Part shown: positions 1-9,713 of the stretch, piece by piece
Position numbering within the stretch: position 1 is the stretch's first letter
How the letters are laid out: every line of letters begins with the position of its first letter
Source: Comamonas odontotermitis
GTDB taxonomy: Bacteria; Pseudomonadota; Gammaproteobacteria; Burkholderiales; Burkholderiaceae_C
Assembly (NCBI RefSeq): GCF_014207855.1
Contig: NZ_JACHKZ010000001.1
Span: 1-64,000 of the forward strand
Reading direction: 5' to 3'
Length of the DNA stretch: 64,000 nt
Translations under genes and position numbers: made by a program
Notes under the pieces: model-generated
Told to the model about the DNA's origin: nothing
Databases searched by the model: none
What the model saw: only the letters and a program-made list of their open reading frames with translations

Positions 1-143
1 AGGCCAAACAAGCATTTGATGGTCAGGCAAAACTGGATGGAGGCATCAGAGAACGTCTGGTTGCGCCCACGCTTGCCGCTCGCAGGAGCCAGCCATCATC
101 CGAGCCTACTACCGCTGCGGCCCGGATTTGTGCAACAAAGCCC
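1..143 (-). mobile_element. IS5-family element fragment (left edge, partial)
   Basis: Read on the minus strand, bases 95 to 1 translate as WLAPASGKRGRNQTFSDASI followed by QFCLTIKCLFGL, the N-terminal region typical of IS5-family DDE transposases, and run off the window edge. Upstream on the same strand, at 143-119, lies GGGCTTTGTTGCACAAATC, which looks like the terminal inverted repeat of such elements. An in-frame stop (98-96) precedes the Trp, and only about 25 bp separate the repeat from the coding match. The 5' end of the transposase therefore appears shortened or decayed. The element sits inside the IS110 transposase gene to its right. The family is seen from residue patterns and the exact IS name is not determined. 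Confidence 0.6.
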
Positions 144-744
144 AGTGAAGATGTTCATTGAGCTCTTGCCAATGCATGAGTGCACGCTGCAGCGCAATGC
201 GGGCTGCGCCTGCGATGTCATTGGTCGCATCTTCCAAGATATCGTGCAAATGGGTGCGCAAGGCTCTGGGGCTTTGCGGCAGCACAACGCCAAACTCGGC
301 GAGCAATCCTCGAATGCGGTTAATGCATGCTGTGCGCTCCTCTTTGAACCCTTCACGCAGCCGATGCACACACAGTATGCCCTGCTGCTGTGGAGTCTTC
401 ACGGGTACAAAGCGCATCTGAGGGCGACTGGCTGCCTCACAAATGGCAGCCGCATCATTGGCATCGTTTTTACCGCTCTTGCCCTGCATGCGATAGGGTG
501 CGACCAGTGCCGCTGCCATCATGCGTGCATCCAAGCCCATGCGCAGCAACTGCCGACACCAGTGGTGCGCACCACCACAAGCTTCCATGGCCACCAGACA
601 CCCTGCAGGTAATTGAGCGCACCATGCCAAGAACTTGCTGCGCTGGATGGATCGGTTAGTGACCATCCTGCCTTGAGCATCGACTGCATGGACTTGCAGA
701 ACATTCTTTGCGAGATCTACCCCGACACGGACGATGGTTTGCAT
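109..744 (-). pseudogene. IS110-family transposase, C-terminally truncated
   Basis: The N-terminal 200 or so residues are a clear IS110 DEDD transposase domain: Asp10 in RVGVDLAKNVLQVH, Glu54 in VAMEACGG, and Asp94/Asp97 in GKNDANDAAA are the expected catalytic acidic residues. IS110 transposases are usually about 320-400 residues with a C-terminal transposase_20 domain carrying the conserved Ser. Here the frame ends after HLHWALLHKSGPQR, exactly where the IS5-like terminal repeat begins (about 143-145). The true IS110 sequence thus stops near 145 and the last dozen codons are read from the other element. It is almost certainly inactive. IS110 elements use a bridge RNA and usually lack inverted repeats, so the outer boundary beyond 744 is not defined here. 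Confidence 0.85.
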
Positions 745-1068
745 GGCACGACTCCTGATGAATGACGAAGAAATTGGCTTGCCGCCCCATCGTCACACTG
801 CATATCAAACAGGCCAAGATGGCGGGAAGTCCTCCGTTTTCAAATCAGTCTGAAGTCGAATATCTCAAGCACCAGACTGAGTTACGCCATGACTCCGTCT
901 GCCGCGTACCCATCCCGGCAAATCGGTTGACAAGAGAAGCACGGATGTTAAGTTCTGCCAGTTACCGCTCAAATGCCGCCGAGGTCGTCACTCTCCACTC
1001 TAGGCGTTGAAGCAATTCATCTTCGCGCCCTTGAAGCCTAGCGCCAATCTCTCTGCCTTTAAAGCGAC
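745..1068. other. Intergenic, no gene seen
   Basis: The 324 bp between the IS110 remnant and the TonB-C lipoprotein gene hold only short open frames with no recognisable product. The first 40 or so bases may be the non-coding end of the IS110 element. No strong terminator hairpin was found for the flanking minus-strand gene's neighbour. Confidence 0.5.
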
Positions 1069-1500
1069 TCAAGGCTTGAAGTCGAACTGCTGCTGCAGGA
1101 TGACCTTGATGGGCTGGTTGGCCTTCATGGCCGGGCGGTATTTCCACTTGCGCACGGCACGCTCCACTTCGCTGGCCATGTCCTTGGAGGTGGTGGTCAA
1201 GGTCTTCACCTCGCTCACACTGCCGTCCACATTCACGACAAATTGAACGCGCACGCTGGCTGGCTGGGCCATTGCACCTGCGGGATAGGGATAACGGGGA
1301 GAGGCTCCCGTCAACAGCTGTGGCGCGCTGTCGCAGGCATTGCCTGCACAGCCTGCGGCGGGCAGCGGCTCCGCAGGGGCTGGCGCTGTTGCAGCCGAAT
1401 CGGCCTTTTCGGTGGTCTTGGCGCTTTCCTGCGTGGCACAACCGGCCAGCAAGGCGGCAAACATGGTCACAACGGCAGAACTGGTACGGATAAAAGACAT
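1069..1500 (-). CDS. TonB C-terminal domain lipoprotein
   Basis: A 143-residue protein starting MSFIRTSSAVV. It has a lipoprotein signal ending LLAGC, with Cys21 as the lipidation site. A low-complexity Ala/Pro/Glu linker follows, and then a TonB-C-like domain from about residue 66 (SPRYPYP...VQFVVNVDGSVSEVKTL...AVRKWKYRPAM). The TonB_C fold normally contacts TonB-dependent receptors or other envelope partners, but this protein lacks the N-terminal membrane helix and Pro-rich spanner of true TonB and is instead predicted to be lipid-anchored. I chose the internal ATG at 1500 because it places the signal peptide at the N-terminus. Energy transduction is therefore unlikely, and a periplasmic scaffold or stress role is only a guess. 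There is no obvious operon partner. Confidence 0.75.
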   Translation of the reverse strand: MSFIRTSSAVVTMFAALLAGCATQESAKTTEKADSAATAPAPAEPLPAAGCAGNACDSAPQLLTGASPRYPYPAGAMAQPASVRVQFVVNVDGSVSEVKTLTTTSKDMASEVERAVRKWKYRPAMKANQPIKVILQQQFDFKP

Positions 1501-2057
1501 GGCCTGAGAACTTCCAGAATAGAACTTGCGCAAACAGGAATGCATCATCGGCATTTCCATCGGTGCAACACTGTGCCCCGGTCAAATTTGCGCAGGTCGA
1601 GCAAAAACACGGCAAGGAGCACCCGCCTGCGCTCTTGCGAGCCGCGAACATAACCCGGCAAATCGTAGATTTGCGGTTGAGACGAGGCGGCGGGCCGCGT
1701 CAGGCGAAGCCCCATGCCGTACAGGCGTACGACAAGGCTTGGCGCCCCCGGCTGGGCGCCCCTGCGACGAAGCAACGACGTATCAAGGATTGTGTTAGCG
1801 GGCCTTAGCACTGAGGCAGTTGCACCACAACCCCCATGTTTTACCATGAGCGCGCGGCCACATTGTGGAGAAACCTGGGTGCTCGCTTTCCCGACCGCGC
1901 CTGCAAACCTGGAATTACGTTGGTGACTCCGCGTATTTACGCTTGCGGTTAGCATGTATGCGCCCGTCCGCCTGTGTTGCGGCGCGACCACCGGAACCCC
2001 GCACGGGTGGCTCCGGCAGGCCCCAGACATTCTCAAGACAAGCAAGGAACCATCGCA
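1501..2057. other. Divergent intergenic region, unexplained hairpin
   Basis: This 557 bp region separates the minus-strand lipoprotein and the plus-strand dehydrogenase, so it must hold both promoters. A GC-rich hairpin (GGCGCCC at 1741-1747 with GGGCGCC at 1754-1760) lies mid-region without a T-run. No tRNA, riboswitch or protein family was recognised. Confidence 0.4.
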
Positions 2058-3500
2058 ATGACAACCGCGTATCCTGATACCCGACTGCTGATCAACAATG
2101 AATGGTGTGATGCCTCGGATGGCAAGACCATTGATGTGGTGAACCCCGCGACCGGCAAGACCATCGGCAAGGTGGCGCACGCCACCAAGAAAGACATGGA
2201 CCGCGCGCTGGATGCCGCGCAAGCTGGCTTCAACACCTGGCGCGCCATGCCCGCAATCGAGCGTGCCGGCATCATGCGCAAGGCTGCAGGCCTGCTGCGC
2301 GAGCGCGCTGATGCCATCGCCAGCCTGCTGACGCAGGAGCAAGGCAAGCCGCTGGCGGAAGCCAAGGGCGAAGTGCTGGCCGGTGCCGGCATCATCGAAT
2401 GGTTTGCCGATGAAGGCCTGCGTGTGTATGGCCGTATCGTTCCTGCCCGCGTCGCCAATGTGCAGCAATTGGTGATCAAGGAGCCCGTCGGCCCGATTGC
2501 TGCCTTCACGCCCTGGAACTTCCCGATCAACCAGGTGGTGCGCAAGCTGGGCGCGGCGCTGGGCACGGGCTGTTCCTTCCTGGTGAAGGCGCCCGAGGAG
2601 ACCCCCGCATCGCCCGCCGCGCTGCTGCAGTGCTTTGTGGATGCCGGCATTCCCAAGGGCGTGCTGGGCCTGCTGTATGGCTCGCCGGCTGAGATTTCGG
2701 AATACCTGATTCCCCACCCCATCATCCGCAAGGTGACGTTTACCGGCTCCACCGCCATTGGCAAGCAACTGGCTGCACTGGCTGGCGCGCACATGAAGCG
2801 CGTGACCATGGAGCTGGGCGGACACGCGCCGGTGATCGTGGCCGAAGACGCCGATGTGGAACTGGCCATCAAGGCCACCGCTGCAGCCAAGTTCCGCAAC
2901 GCAGGTCAGGTCTGCATCTCCCCTACGCGCTTTCTGGTGCACAGCAGCATCAAGAACGAGTTCGTCGAGGCCTTTGTCAAGCGCGCCGAGAGCCTCAAGC
3001 TGGGCGACGGCCTTGCCGATGGCACGACCCTGGGCCCGCTGGCCAATGCCCGCCGCCTGACCGCCATGGCCAAGGTGGTGGAAGATGCTGCCGCCAAGGG
3101 CGCCAAAGTGGCTACCGGTGGTGCACGGGTAGGCAGCGAAGGCAATTTCTTCGCCCCAACCATTCTGGCCGATGTGCCCATGAACGCCTCGGTGTTCAAT
3201 GACGAGCCCTTCGGCCCGATTGCTGCCATCCGCACCTTCGACAAGCTCGAAGACGCGATCACCGAAGCGAACCGCCTGCCCTTTGGCCTGGCCGCGTATG
3301 CCTATACACGCTCGTACAAGAGCGTGCAGATGCTGTCCAACCAGATCGAGGCTGGCATGGTCTGGATCAACCAGCCCGCCACACCAACGGCCGAATTCCC
3401 CTTCGGCGGCGTGAAGGATTCGGGCTACGGCAGCGAAGGTGGCCCCGAAGCGATGGAGGCGTATCTCAACGCCAAGGCCGTGTCGATTACCGCTGCTTAA
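2058..3500 (+). CDS. gabD: NAD(P)-dependent succinate-semialdehyde-type dehydrogenase
   Basis: A 480-residue aldehyde dehydrogenase superfamily enzyme that oxidises an aldehyde to the acid with NAD(P)+. It is closest to succinate-semialdehyde or 2-oxoglutarate-semialdehyde dehydrogenases. The oxyanion Asn154 lies in TPWNFPINQ, the cofactor-loop FTGS is at 228-231, the general base Glu252 in MELGGHAP, and the catalytic Cys286 in [10 protein letters not shown]. Length is full for the family. The upstream frame is open, but ATG 2058 follows AAGGAACC at a suitable distance and matches the usual N-terminus. It is a single-gene unit ending in a strong terminator. The gene symbol reflects the closest family; the exact semialdehyde substrate cannot be read from sequence, and gamma-aminobutyrate or sugar-acid catabolism are both possible. 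Confidence 0.8.
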   Translation: MTTAYPDTRLLINNEWCDASDGKTIDVVNPATGKTIGKVAHATKKDMDRALDAAQAGFNTWRAMPAIERAGIMRKAAGLLRERADAIASLLTQEQGKPLAEAKGEVLAGAGIIEWFADEGLRVYGRIVPARVANVQQLVIKEPVGPIAAFTPWNFPINQVVRKLGAALGTGCSFLVKAPEETPASPAALLQCFVDAGIPKGVLGLLYGSPAEISEYLIPHPIIRKVTFTGSTAIGKQLAALAGAHMKRVTMELGGHAPVIVAEDADVELAIKATAAAKFRNAGQVCISPTRFLVHSSIKNEFVEAFVKRAESLKLGDGLADGTTLGPLANARRLTAMAKVVEDAAAKGAKVATGGARVGSEGNFFAPTILADVPMNASVFNDEPFGPIAAIRTFDKLEDAITEANRLPFGLAAYAYTRSYKSVQMLSNQIEAGMVWINQPATPTAEFPFGGVKDSGYGSEGGPEAMEAYLNAKAVSITAA

Positions 3501-3532
3501 GCTGTACCTGCCTGGCTCGGCCCCAAAAAAAC

Positions 3533-3560
3533 AAGCAAGCCTTCGGGCTTGCTTTTTTAT
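3533..3560 (+). terminator. Rho-independent terminator after the dehydrogenase gene
   Basis: Perfect 9-bp stem AAGCAAGCC/GGCTTGCTT with a UUCG tetraloop and a following T-run. Confidence 0.9.
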
Positions 3561-3670
3561 TGCGGAAAGGCAACGCCACCCATCAAACGCTATGCCTTCG
3601 ATAGCAATATGCGCTTATGCCTTAAGCGTCCAAGCCTGATTCATTGACAAAAGCGCTGTTCAAGGGCTGT

Positions 3671-4627
3671 TCAATGCCCTTCGACACCAGCTTCTCTTTC
3701 ACGCTGGCTTGGAAGACCGAAGGCCAGTGCCCCCAGCGCGCCCTGCACCAGCGCATACACGCCATAGACCAAGCCGACACCAACCGCCACGGCTGCTGGC
3801 ACGCCAAACGGCGCCAGTGCCGCAGCGCTGGCCGCCTCGCGCGTGCCCCAGCCGCCCACACTCACGGGCAGCGCCGCCATCAAAAAGATGGGTGCCATGG
3901 CAAAGGCCCACGCCGCCACCGGCAGATGGATGCCCAGCGCCAGACCGCCCAGCGCCAGGGCTCCTGCCGACAAGACCTGCACCAGTGCCGACGAAGCCGC
4001 CTGCACCAGCATCTGCACGTGAAAATCAGGCCGCTGCGCTGCCTGCAGCAGCGGTCGCAGCCACGCAGGCAGCCGGGCCGCATCACGCCGGCCCAGCCAC
4101 CACAGCAGCCCCCAGGGCAATGCAATCCACAGTACCGCGCCTGCCAGCATGGCCGCAATAAACCAGGCCTGCGGCACCCGCACCACCGGTGCCAGCACAG
4201 GGGCCGCTACGGCCGCGCCCAGGGCGCCAATCGCGCACAGCATCCACAGGCCGCTCAGCCGATCCAGCAGCACCGACAGCGACGATGCCGCCTTGCTCTG
4301 CCCGGTGCGCTGCAGTACTACAGCGCGGTATACATCGCCGCCCACCACGGCGCCGGGCAACAAGGCGTTGAGGCCGATGGCCTGAAAGTACCAGCGCAGC
4401 GCATCGGGCCAGCGCATCTCCGCGCCCAGCCAACGCGCCAGTGCGCGCCAGCGCCATGCAGAAACCACGTTGGACGCGATTGCCGCACACAGGCCCGCTG
4501 CCAGCCACCCGCCATTGGCTGCGCGCAAGCGCGCCCACAGTGCGGCAGGATCGGCAAAATAGGCAACGGCGCCCAGCAGGAGGGCGCCGCTTGCGGCCTT
4601 GAGGCAGGCTTTCTGGACTCGGTTCAC
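3671..4627 (-). CDS. UPF0104 / lysylphosphatidylglycerol synthase-type flippase-like membrane protein
   Basis: About 318 residues with roughly eight hydrophobic helices and the LPG_synthase_TM/UPF0104 pattern: NVVSAWRWRAL near the N-terminus, GLNALLPGAVVGGDVYRAVVL, then SVLLDRLSGL and the C-terminal PVSVGGWGTREAAS. Members of this superfamily include the flippase part of MprF, and others sit beside glycosyltransferases. Here it follows a polyprenyl-phosphate-type GT2 gene with only 13 bp between stop and start. A role in moving a lipid-linked sugar or modified lipid across the inner membrane is a reasonable inference. The start is probably GTG at 4627, because upstream in-frame residues overlap the GT2 gene and look non-coding. 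It has no downstream gene in the same unit. Confidence 0.75.
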   Translation of the reverse strand: MNRVQKACLKAASGALLLGAVAYFADPAALWARLRAANGGWLAAGLCAAIASNVVSAWRWRALARWLGAEMRWPDALRWYFQAIGLNALLPGAVVGGDVYRAVVLQRTGQSKAASSLSVLLDRLSGLWMLCAIGALGAAVAAPVLAPVVRVPQAWFIAAMLAGAVLWIALPWGLLWWLGRRDAARLPAWLRPLLQAAQRPDFHVQMLVQAASSALVQVLSAGALALGGLALGIHLPVAAWAFAMAPIFLMAALPVSVGGWGTREAASAAALAPFGVPAAVAVGVGLVYGVYALVQGALGALAFGLPSQREREAGVEGH

Positions 4628-4640
4628 GCGGGCGCCACGT

Positions 4641-5660
4641 TCATGCAGCGGTAGCGGCTGCTGCGCGCGGCACCTCCACGCGCACCATCTGCGGGGTCTC
4701 ACCCGTGGAGTCGATACGGTATTCATCCGCGTAGTACTGGCGGCCACCGCCCGATTCGTAGTACACGCGGGTCAGCATTTCCCCGATCAGGCCTGCCGCC
4801 ACAAAGGTCATGCCCATCAGCACCAGCATCACGCCCACGATCAGGAGCGGCCGGCCGCCGATGCTCTCGCCCATCAGCTTGATGACGAACAGATAGGCCA
4901 GGATGAGAAAGCCCGGCGTTGCCAGCCACAGCCCCAGGCCGCCAAAGGCGTGCAGCGGGCGCTGGCGGTAGCGCATCAGGAACACCATCAGGATCAGATC
5001 CAGGATGACGCGGAAGGTGCGGTCAATGCCGTATTTGGACACGCCTGCCGTGCGCGCATGGTGGCGCACCGGCACCTCGGTGATGCGCGCCCCGGCATCA
5101 CGCGCCAGCGACGGAATGAAACGGTGCAGCTCGCCGTACAGGTGGATGCGGTCGATGATGTGGCGGCGGTAGGCCTTCAGCGCGCAGCCATAGTCGTGCA
5201 GTTGCACGCCCGTGGCGTTGGATATAAGCCGGTTGGCTATTTTTGAGGGCAGTTTGCGCGAAATTGCTGCATCCTGGCGATCCTTGCGCCAGCCGGACAC
5301 CATGTCCACGCTGGCATCGGTTTCCAGGCGGTTGAGCAGCAGCGGAATATCGTCGGGCTCATTTTGCAGATCGGCATCCAGCGTCACCACATATTTGCCC
5401 TGCACGCGGTCAAACCCGGCCTGCAGCGCGCTCGACTGGCCGTAGTTGCGGGCCAGAATCACCGGCCGCAGCCAGGGGCGGGTCGATGCCAGCTCCAGCA
5501 GCAGCCTGGCGCTGTCGTCCTTTGATCCATCGTCCACTGCGATCAGCTCGTAGCTGAGCGGCTGCGCACGCATGGCCGCATCGATCCGGTCCACCAGGGC
5601 GGTCAGATTGTCAAATTCGTTATAGATGGGGACGACGATGGATACAGCAGGAGAAGACAC
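4641..5660 (-). CDS. GT2 polyprenyl-phosphate glycosyltransferase with two C-terminal membrane helices
   Basis: The 339-residue protein has a GT-A domain beginning SIVVPIYNEFDNL, with DDGS at 43-46 and the metal/nucleotide-binding DADLQNEPDD at 95-104. Two membrane helices follow (about 240-260 and 270-295, GLWLATPGFLILAYLFVIKL and LLIVGVMLVLMGM). This is the DPM1/ArnC/GtrB/RgtE architecture: transfer of a sugar from a nucleotide donor to undecaprenyl phosphate on the cytoplasmic face. The start is GTG at 5660 (VSSPAVSIVV), since residues upstream are not typical. The gene is divergent from the GT39 gene, which would use the lipid-linked sugar in the periplasm. Given the UDP-sugar genes nearby, the donor is plausibly UDP-galacturonate or UDP-glucuronate. 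Confidence 0.88.
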   Translation of the reverse strand: MSSPAVSIVVPIYNEFDNLTALVDRIDAAMRAQPLSYELIAVDDGSKDDSARLLLELASTRPWLRPVILARNYGQSSALQAGFDRVQGKYVVTLDADLQNEPDDIPLLLNRLETDASVDMVSGWRKDRQDAAISRKLPSKIANRLISNATGVQLHDYGCALKAYRRHIIDRIHLYGELHRFIPSLARDAGARITEVPVRHHARTAGVSKYGIDRTFRVILDLILMVFLMRYRQRPLHAFGGLGLWLATPGFLILAYLFVIKLMGESIGGRPLLIVGVMLVLMGMTFVAAGLIGEMLTRVYYESGGGRQYYADEYRIDSTGETPQMVRVEVPRAAAATAA

Positions 5661-5786
5661 GGCGCTTGGTATTTTGCTTAAACAGCGGTCGCCTATACTA
5701 CCTGATCCGCCCTTTCCTCTGCTGCTGATGCGACAGGCCAGGCCCGTGCCCAGGCCACTTGCGCATGGCGCATCCGTGTTTCCGCC

Positions 5787-7331
5787 ATGACGTCTTCGCC
5801 TTCTGCTCCTGCCAAAGACTGGCAGCAGCCCCTCTACCAGCACCCGCTGGCCTGGATACTGCTGCTGGCCTGCGCGCACATCATCTCGCGCGTCACGATC
5901 TCGGAGGGCATGAAATGGGATGAGTCCGAGCAGATCCTCTGGTCGCAAGAATTCCTCTTGGGCTACGGCTCGCAACCGCCCGCCTACAGCTGGCTGCAAT
6001 GGGCCGTGGGCCAGGTGCTGGGGCCGTCGGTGCTGGCACTCTCCATCGTCAAGCACAGCCTGATCGTGCTCACCTATGTGCTGGCCTGGCAGGCCGCGCG
6101 CGTGCTGCTGCCCGCCAAGGGCGCTTTCTGGGTGGCAGGCGGGCTGCTGCTGATGCTGCCCTTTGGCTGGGACAGCGTACGCGACCAGACCCACACCATC
6201 CTCGTGACCGCCATGACCTTTGGCACCTGGTGGATGGTGCTGCGCCAGGTCAAGACGCCCAACCCTGTCCATTTCGTCTGGCTGGGCGTGTTCTGCGGCC
6301 TGGGCATGCTGGCCAAATACAGCTTTGCCATGCTGATTGGCGTGCTGTTTGTGACTGCGCTGACGGTGCCGCAGGTGCGCCGCGCCTTACTGGGCCACGG
6401 CTGGTGGCTTGCCCCGCTGGTGGGCCTGCTGATCTTTGCGCCACACGCCTGGTGGCTCGCGCAGCATTGGCGTGAGGCCACCACGGAAACCATCCACAAG
6501 ATGGACATCTCGACCCAGGTCTCGCACCTCAAAGGCCTGGGTGCACTGGCCAAGGCGGTGTTCTCCACGCTGGGGCTGTGGCTCATCGTTGCGCTAGCAA
6601 CCTATCGCGGCCGCTTGTGGAAGGCCGCTTACCGTGCAGAGGCTGCAGCAGGCACCACACCCGACTGGCGCGCCTGGGCCTGGCCGTTGCTGCGCCGCTA
6701 TCTGGCGCTGGTGTTCCTCATTCTGATCGCCATGGTGGTGGTGGGAGATGTCAGCAGCTTCAAGCAGCGCTGGGTGCTGCCCCTGACGGCCATTGCGCCG
6801 CTGGCTCTGTACGCCTGGCGCCCGGCTCTGCTGGCCGAGGGCACAGGCCGCAGCTACACCACGGCGGTGGTGCTTTTTGCGCTGGTGTTCTGGACCCTCG
6901 CCACCATCCGCCCCTGGCAGGCCGACTGGCGCCACGACCCTGATGAGCTGAACCACCCGGTTGCCCAACTGGCCCAGCAGCTGGCGGACGCTGGCTACGA
7001 CGGCAAGGGCCTGATCGTTGGCTCCGACCACATGGTGGCCGCCATGTTGCGCTCGCACAACCCGCATGCCTATGCCATGTTCTGCACTGCCGAATGGGGC
7101 CGCATGGCAGAGTGCCTTGCCGATGGCCGCGCCCGGGCAGCCAATACCGGCGTAGGCCTGCTGTACATTGCACGCATGGACAAGGCCACGCCTGATTGGT
7201 GGAGCGCCGTGCTCGCCAGCCACCCCGGGGCTGTGCCGCAGTCCCTCACCATTCCTTTTGTCCATATGCGCGCCAGCACGCCGCCCATGCAATACCAGTA
7301 TGTGTGGCTGCCAGCCCCCGTGAGCCCATGA
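5787..7331 (+). CDS. GT39 (ArnT/PMT-like) lipid-linked sugar transferase
   Basis: A 514-residue polytopic protein with about 10-12 hydrophobic helices. It belongs to the dolichyl-phosphate-mannose mannosyltransferase/ArnT superfamily. The first periplasmic loop carries the expected acidic pair (Asp45-Glu46 in KWDESEQ), and loops contain QPPAYSWLQW and SVRDQTHTIL, typical of the PMT_2 group. These enzymes use polyprenyl-phosphate-linked sugars to decorate lipid A, core oligosaccharide or proteins on the periplasmic side. The stop overlaps the start of the epimerase gene (ATGA), giving a translationally coupled GT39-epimerase-dehydrogenase operon. This supports use of a uronic acid supplied by those enzymes. 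The acceptor is unknown. Confidence 0.85.
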   Translation: MTSSPSAPAKDWQQPLYQHPLAWILLLACAHIISRVTISEGMKWDESEQILWSQEFLLGYGSQPPAYSWLQWAVGQVLGPSVLALSIVKHSLIVLTYVLAWQAARVLLPAKGAFWVAGGLLLMLPFGWDSVRDQTHTILVTAMTFGTWWMVLRQVKTPNPVHFVWLGVFCGLGMLAKYSFAMLIGVLFVTALTVPQVRRALLGHGWWLAPLVGLLIFAPHAWWLAQHWREATTETIHKMDISTQVSHLKGLGALAKAVFSTLGLWLIVALATYRGRLWKAAYRAEAAAGTTPDWRAWAWPLLRRYLALVFLILIAMVVVGDVSSFKQRWVLPLTAIAPLALYAWRPALLAEGTGRSYTTAVVLFALVFWTLATIRPWQADWRHDPDELNHPVAQLAQQLADAGYDGKGLIVGSDHMVAAMLRSHNPHAYAMFCTAEWGRMAECLADGRARAANTGVGLLYIARMDKATPDWWSAVLASHPGAVPQSLTIPFVHMRASTPPMQYQYVWLPAPVSP

Positions 7332-8338
7332 ACACTGTTCTCGTCACCGGCGCCGCCGGTTTTATCGGTATGCACTGCGCCCAGCGCCTGCTCGCGCAGG
7401 GGCTGGCTGTGGTGGGCATCGACAACCTCAACAGCTACTACGATGTGGCGCTGAAAGATGCACGCCTGGCGCAGCTGCAAAGCCACCCCCATTTCCGCTT
7501 TGTGAAGCTGGATGTGGCCGACCGCGCAGGCATGGCCGCCCTGTTTGACGAAGTGCGCCCGCAGCGCGTGCTGCACCTGGCCGCCCAGGCCGGTGTGCGC
7601 TACTCCATCGACCAACCCGACGATTACACCGACAGCAACCTGCTGGGCTTTGGCAATATTCTGCAAGGCTGCCGCAAGCACCAGGTGGCGCACCTGGTGT
7701 ATGCCAGCAGCTCCAGCGTGTATGGTGGCAACGCCAAGATGCCCTATGCCGAAAGCGATGCGGTAGACCACCCGATCAGCTACTACGCGGCCACCAAGAA
7801 GGCCAACGAGCTGATGGCGCACACCTACTCCCACCTGTATGGCATGCCCACGACCGGGCTGCGGTTCTTCACCGTGTACGGCCCCTGGGGCCGGCCGGAC
7901 ATGGCCTTGTTCAAGTTCACCAAGGCCATTCTGGCGGGCGAGACGATCGACGTGTATGGCAATGGCCAGCTGGTGCGCGATTTCACCTTCATCGACGATA
8001 TCGCAGAAGGCATCCTGCGCGTACTGGACAAGCCCGCCACACCCGATGCCAGCTATGACGCGCTGCAGCCCAACCCGGGCACCAGCACCGCGCCCTACCG
8101 CATCTTCAACATCGGCAACAGCAATCCCACGGTGCTGATGGATTACATCGCGGCGCTGGAATCGGCCTTGGGCACCACGGCAGACAAGCGTATGCTGCCC
8201 ATACAGCCGGGCGATATGCACAGCACATCGGCCGACACCCGCGCCCTGCAGGCCTGGGTGAACTTTGCCCCATCGACCACTGTCAGAGACGGTGTCCAGC
8301 GCTTTGTGGACTGGTACCGCTCGTTCTACCGCGTATGA
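7328..8338 (+). CDS. UDP-glucuronate 4-epimerase (NAD-dependent SDR)
   Basis: A 336-residue extended short-chain dehydrogenase/reductase. The Rossmann motif GAAGFIG is at 8-14, the catalytic Ser region ASSSSVYG at 126-133, and the Tyr153-x-x-x-Lys157 pair in [17 protein letters not shown] towards the C-terminal part is characteristic of the UDP-glucuronate 4-epimerase/CapI group. It would interconvert UDP-glucuronate and UDP-galacturonate using tightly bound NAD. The start overlaps the GT39 stop by four bases and its stop overlaps the start of the UDP-glucose dehydrogenase gene, which makes its substrate. The pathway is therefore UDP-glucose to UDP-GlcA to UDP-GalA. Alternative 4-epimerase substrates cannot be excluded. 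Confidence 0.88.
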   Translation: MNTVLVTGAAGFIGMHCAQRLLAQGLAVVGIDNLNSYYDVALKDARLAQLQSHPHFRFVKLDVADRAGMAALFDEVRPQRVLHLAAQAGVRYSIDQPDDYTDSNLLGFGNILQGCRKHQVAHLVYASSSSVYGGNAKMPYAESDAVDHPISYYAATKKANELMAHTYSHLYGMPTTGLRFFTVYGPWGRPDMALFKFTKAILAGETIDVYGNGQLVRDFTFIDDIAEGILRVLDKPATPDASYDALQPNPGTSTAPYRIFNIGNSNPTVLMDYIAALESALGTTADKRMLPIQPGDMHSTSADTRALQAWVNFAPSTTVRDGVQRFVDWYRSFYRV

Positions 8339-9678
8339 AAGTCACTGTTTTTGGAACCGGCTATGTCGGTCTTGTACAAGGGGCCGTGCTGGCCGATGTA
8401 GGCCACCAGGTGCTCTGCGTGGACGTGGACGCCGCCAAGGTGGCCGCGCTGCAGGCCGGGCAGATACCCATCCATGAGCCGGGCCTGGACAAGCTCGTGA
8501 CCAGCAACCACGCCAACGGGCGCCTGCGCTTCACCACCGATGCAGCCGAAGGCGTGCGGCACAGCGAGGTCATCTTCCTGGCCGTGGGCACCCCGCCTGA
8601 TGAGGATGGCAGCGCCGATCTGCAGTACGTGCTGGCGGTGGCCCGCACCATTGCCGAGCACATGACGGGGCCGCGCATTGTCATCAACAAATCCACCGTA
8701 CCCGTGGGCACCGCCGACAAGGTGCGCGACGTGATTGCGCAGGGCCTCGCCGCGCGCGGTGCAAGCTACGGCTTTGACGTGGTCTCCAACCCCGAATTTC
8801 TGAAGGAAGGTGCCGCAGTCGCCGACTGCCAGCGGCCCGACCGCATCATCATCGGCACCAGCAACCCGGCATCCGAAGCTAGGCTGCGCGAGCTGTACGC
8901 CCCCTTCAACCGCAACCACGACAGGATCGTGGTGATGGATGTGCGAAGCGCAGAGCTGACCAAGTACGCCGCCAATGCCATGCTGGCCACCAAGATCAGC
9001 TTCATGAACGAGATCGCCAACCTGGCCGAACGGCTGGGCGCCAATGTGGAAGCTGTGCGCCGCGGCATCGGCAGCGATCCGCGCATTGGCTACCACTTCA
9101 TCTACCCCGGCGCGGGCTATGGTGGCAGCTGCTTTCCCAAAGATGTGAAAGCCCTGGTGCGTACCGCGCAGGACACCGGCTTCGAGCCCCTGCTGCTGAA
9201 CGCCGTGGAGGCCCGCAACGAAGCCCAGCGCAACGTGCTGTTCGAGCGCATCAGCGCCTTCTATGGCGGGCAGTTGCAGGGCAAGACCATTGCGCTGTGG
9301 GGCCTGGCCTTCAAGCCCAATACCGACGACATGCGCGAGGCACCCAGCCGCAACCTGCTCGAAGCCCTGTGGGCGGCAGGCGCCCGGGTGCAGGCCTACG
9401 ATCCGGTGGCGATGAAGGAAGCGCAGCGCATCTATGGCGAGCGCGGCGATCTGGTGCTGGTAGACAACGTGGATGCAGCCGTGCAGGGCGCAGACTGCCT
9501 GGCAATCGTCACCGAGTGGCAAATCTTCCGCGCGCCCGATTTCGAGCAACTCGCCGCCAACCTGAAGGACCGCATGGTGTTCGATGGCCGCAACCTGTAC
9601 GACCCGGCGCAGGTAGCCAGCTACGGCCTGGGCTATGTCTCCATTGGCCGCCAGCCTGTGCAGCCCAAGGGCCATTGA
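8335..9678 (+). CDS. ugd: UDP-glucose 6-dehydrogenase
   Basis: The 447-residue enzyme oxidises UDP-glucose to UDP-glucuronate with two NAD+. The N-terminal Rossmann motif is VFGTGYVGL (5-13). Conserved NPEFLKEG lies at 152-159 and the catalytic Cys266 in [14 protein letters not shown]-terminal UDP-binding domain follows, including [16 protein letters not shown]. Length and motifs match bacterial Ugd/TuaD. It is the last gene of a coupled three-gene operon (ATGA overlap with the epimerase) that ends at an intrinsic terminator 40 bp downstream. It provides the uronic acid precursor for envelope polysaccharide or LPS modification. Confidence 0.95.
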   Translation: MKVTVFGTGYVGLVQGAVLADVGHQVLCVDVDAAKVAALQAGQIPIHEPGLDKLVTSNHANGRLRFTTDAAEGVRHSEVIFLAVGTPPDEDGSADLQYVLAVARTIAEHMTGPRIVINKSTVPVGTADKVRDVIAQGLAARGASYGFDVVSNPEFLKEGAAVADCQRPDRIIIGTSNPASEARLRELYAPFNRNHDRIVVMDVRSAELTKYAANAMLATKISFMNEIANLAERLGANVEAVRRGIGSDPRIGYHFIYPGAGYGGSCFPKDVKALVRTAQDTGFEPLLLNAVEARNEAQRNVLFERISAFYGGQLQGKTIALWGLAFKPNTDDMREAPSRNLLEALWAAGARVQAYDPVAMKEAQRIYGERGDLVLVDNVDAAVQGADCLAIVTEWQIFRAPDFEQLAANLKDRMVFDGRNLYDPAQVASYGLGYVSIGRQPVQPKGH

Positions 9679-9713
9679 AGCGCGCCCCCAACAGCGGGAT
9701 CGGGAGCACGCAC

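Noticed and set aside
1069..1560. Longer start at 1560 for the TonB-C lipoprotein
   Set aside because: The extra 20 residues precede a complete lipoprotein signal, which must be N-terminal.
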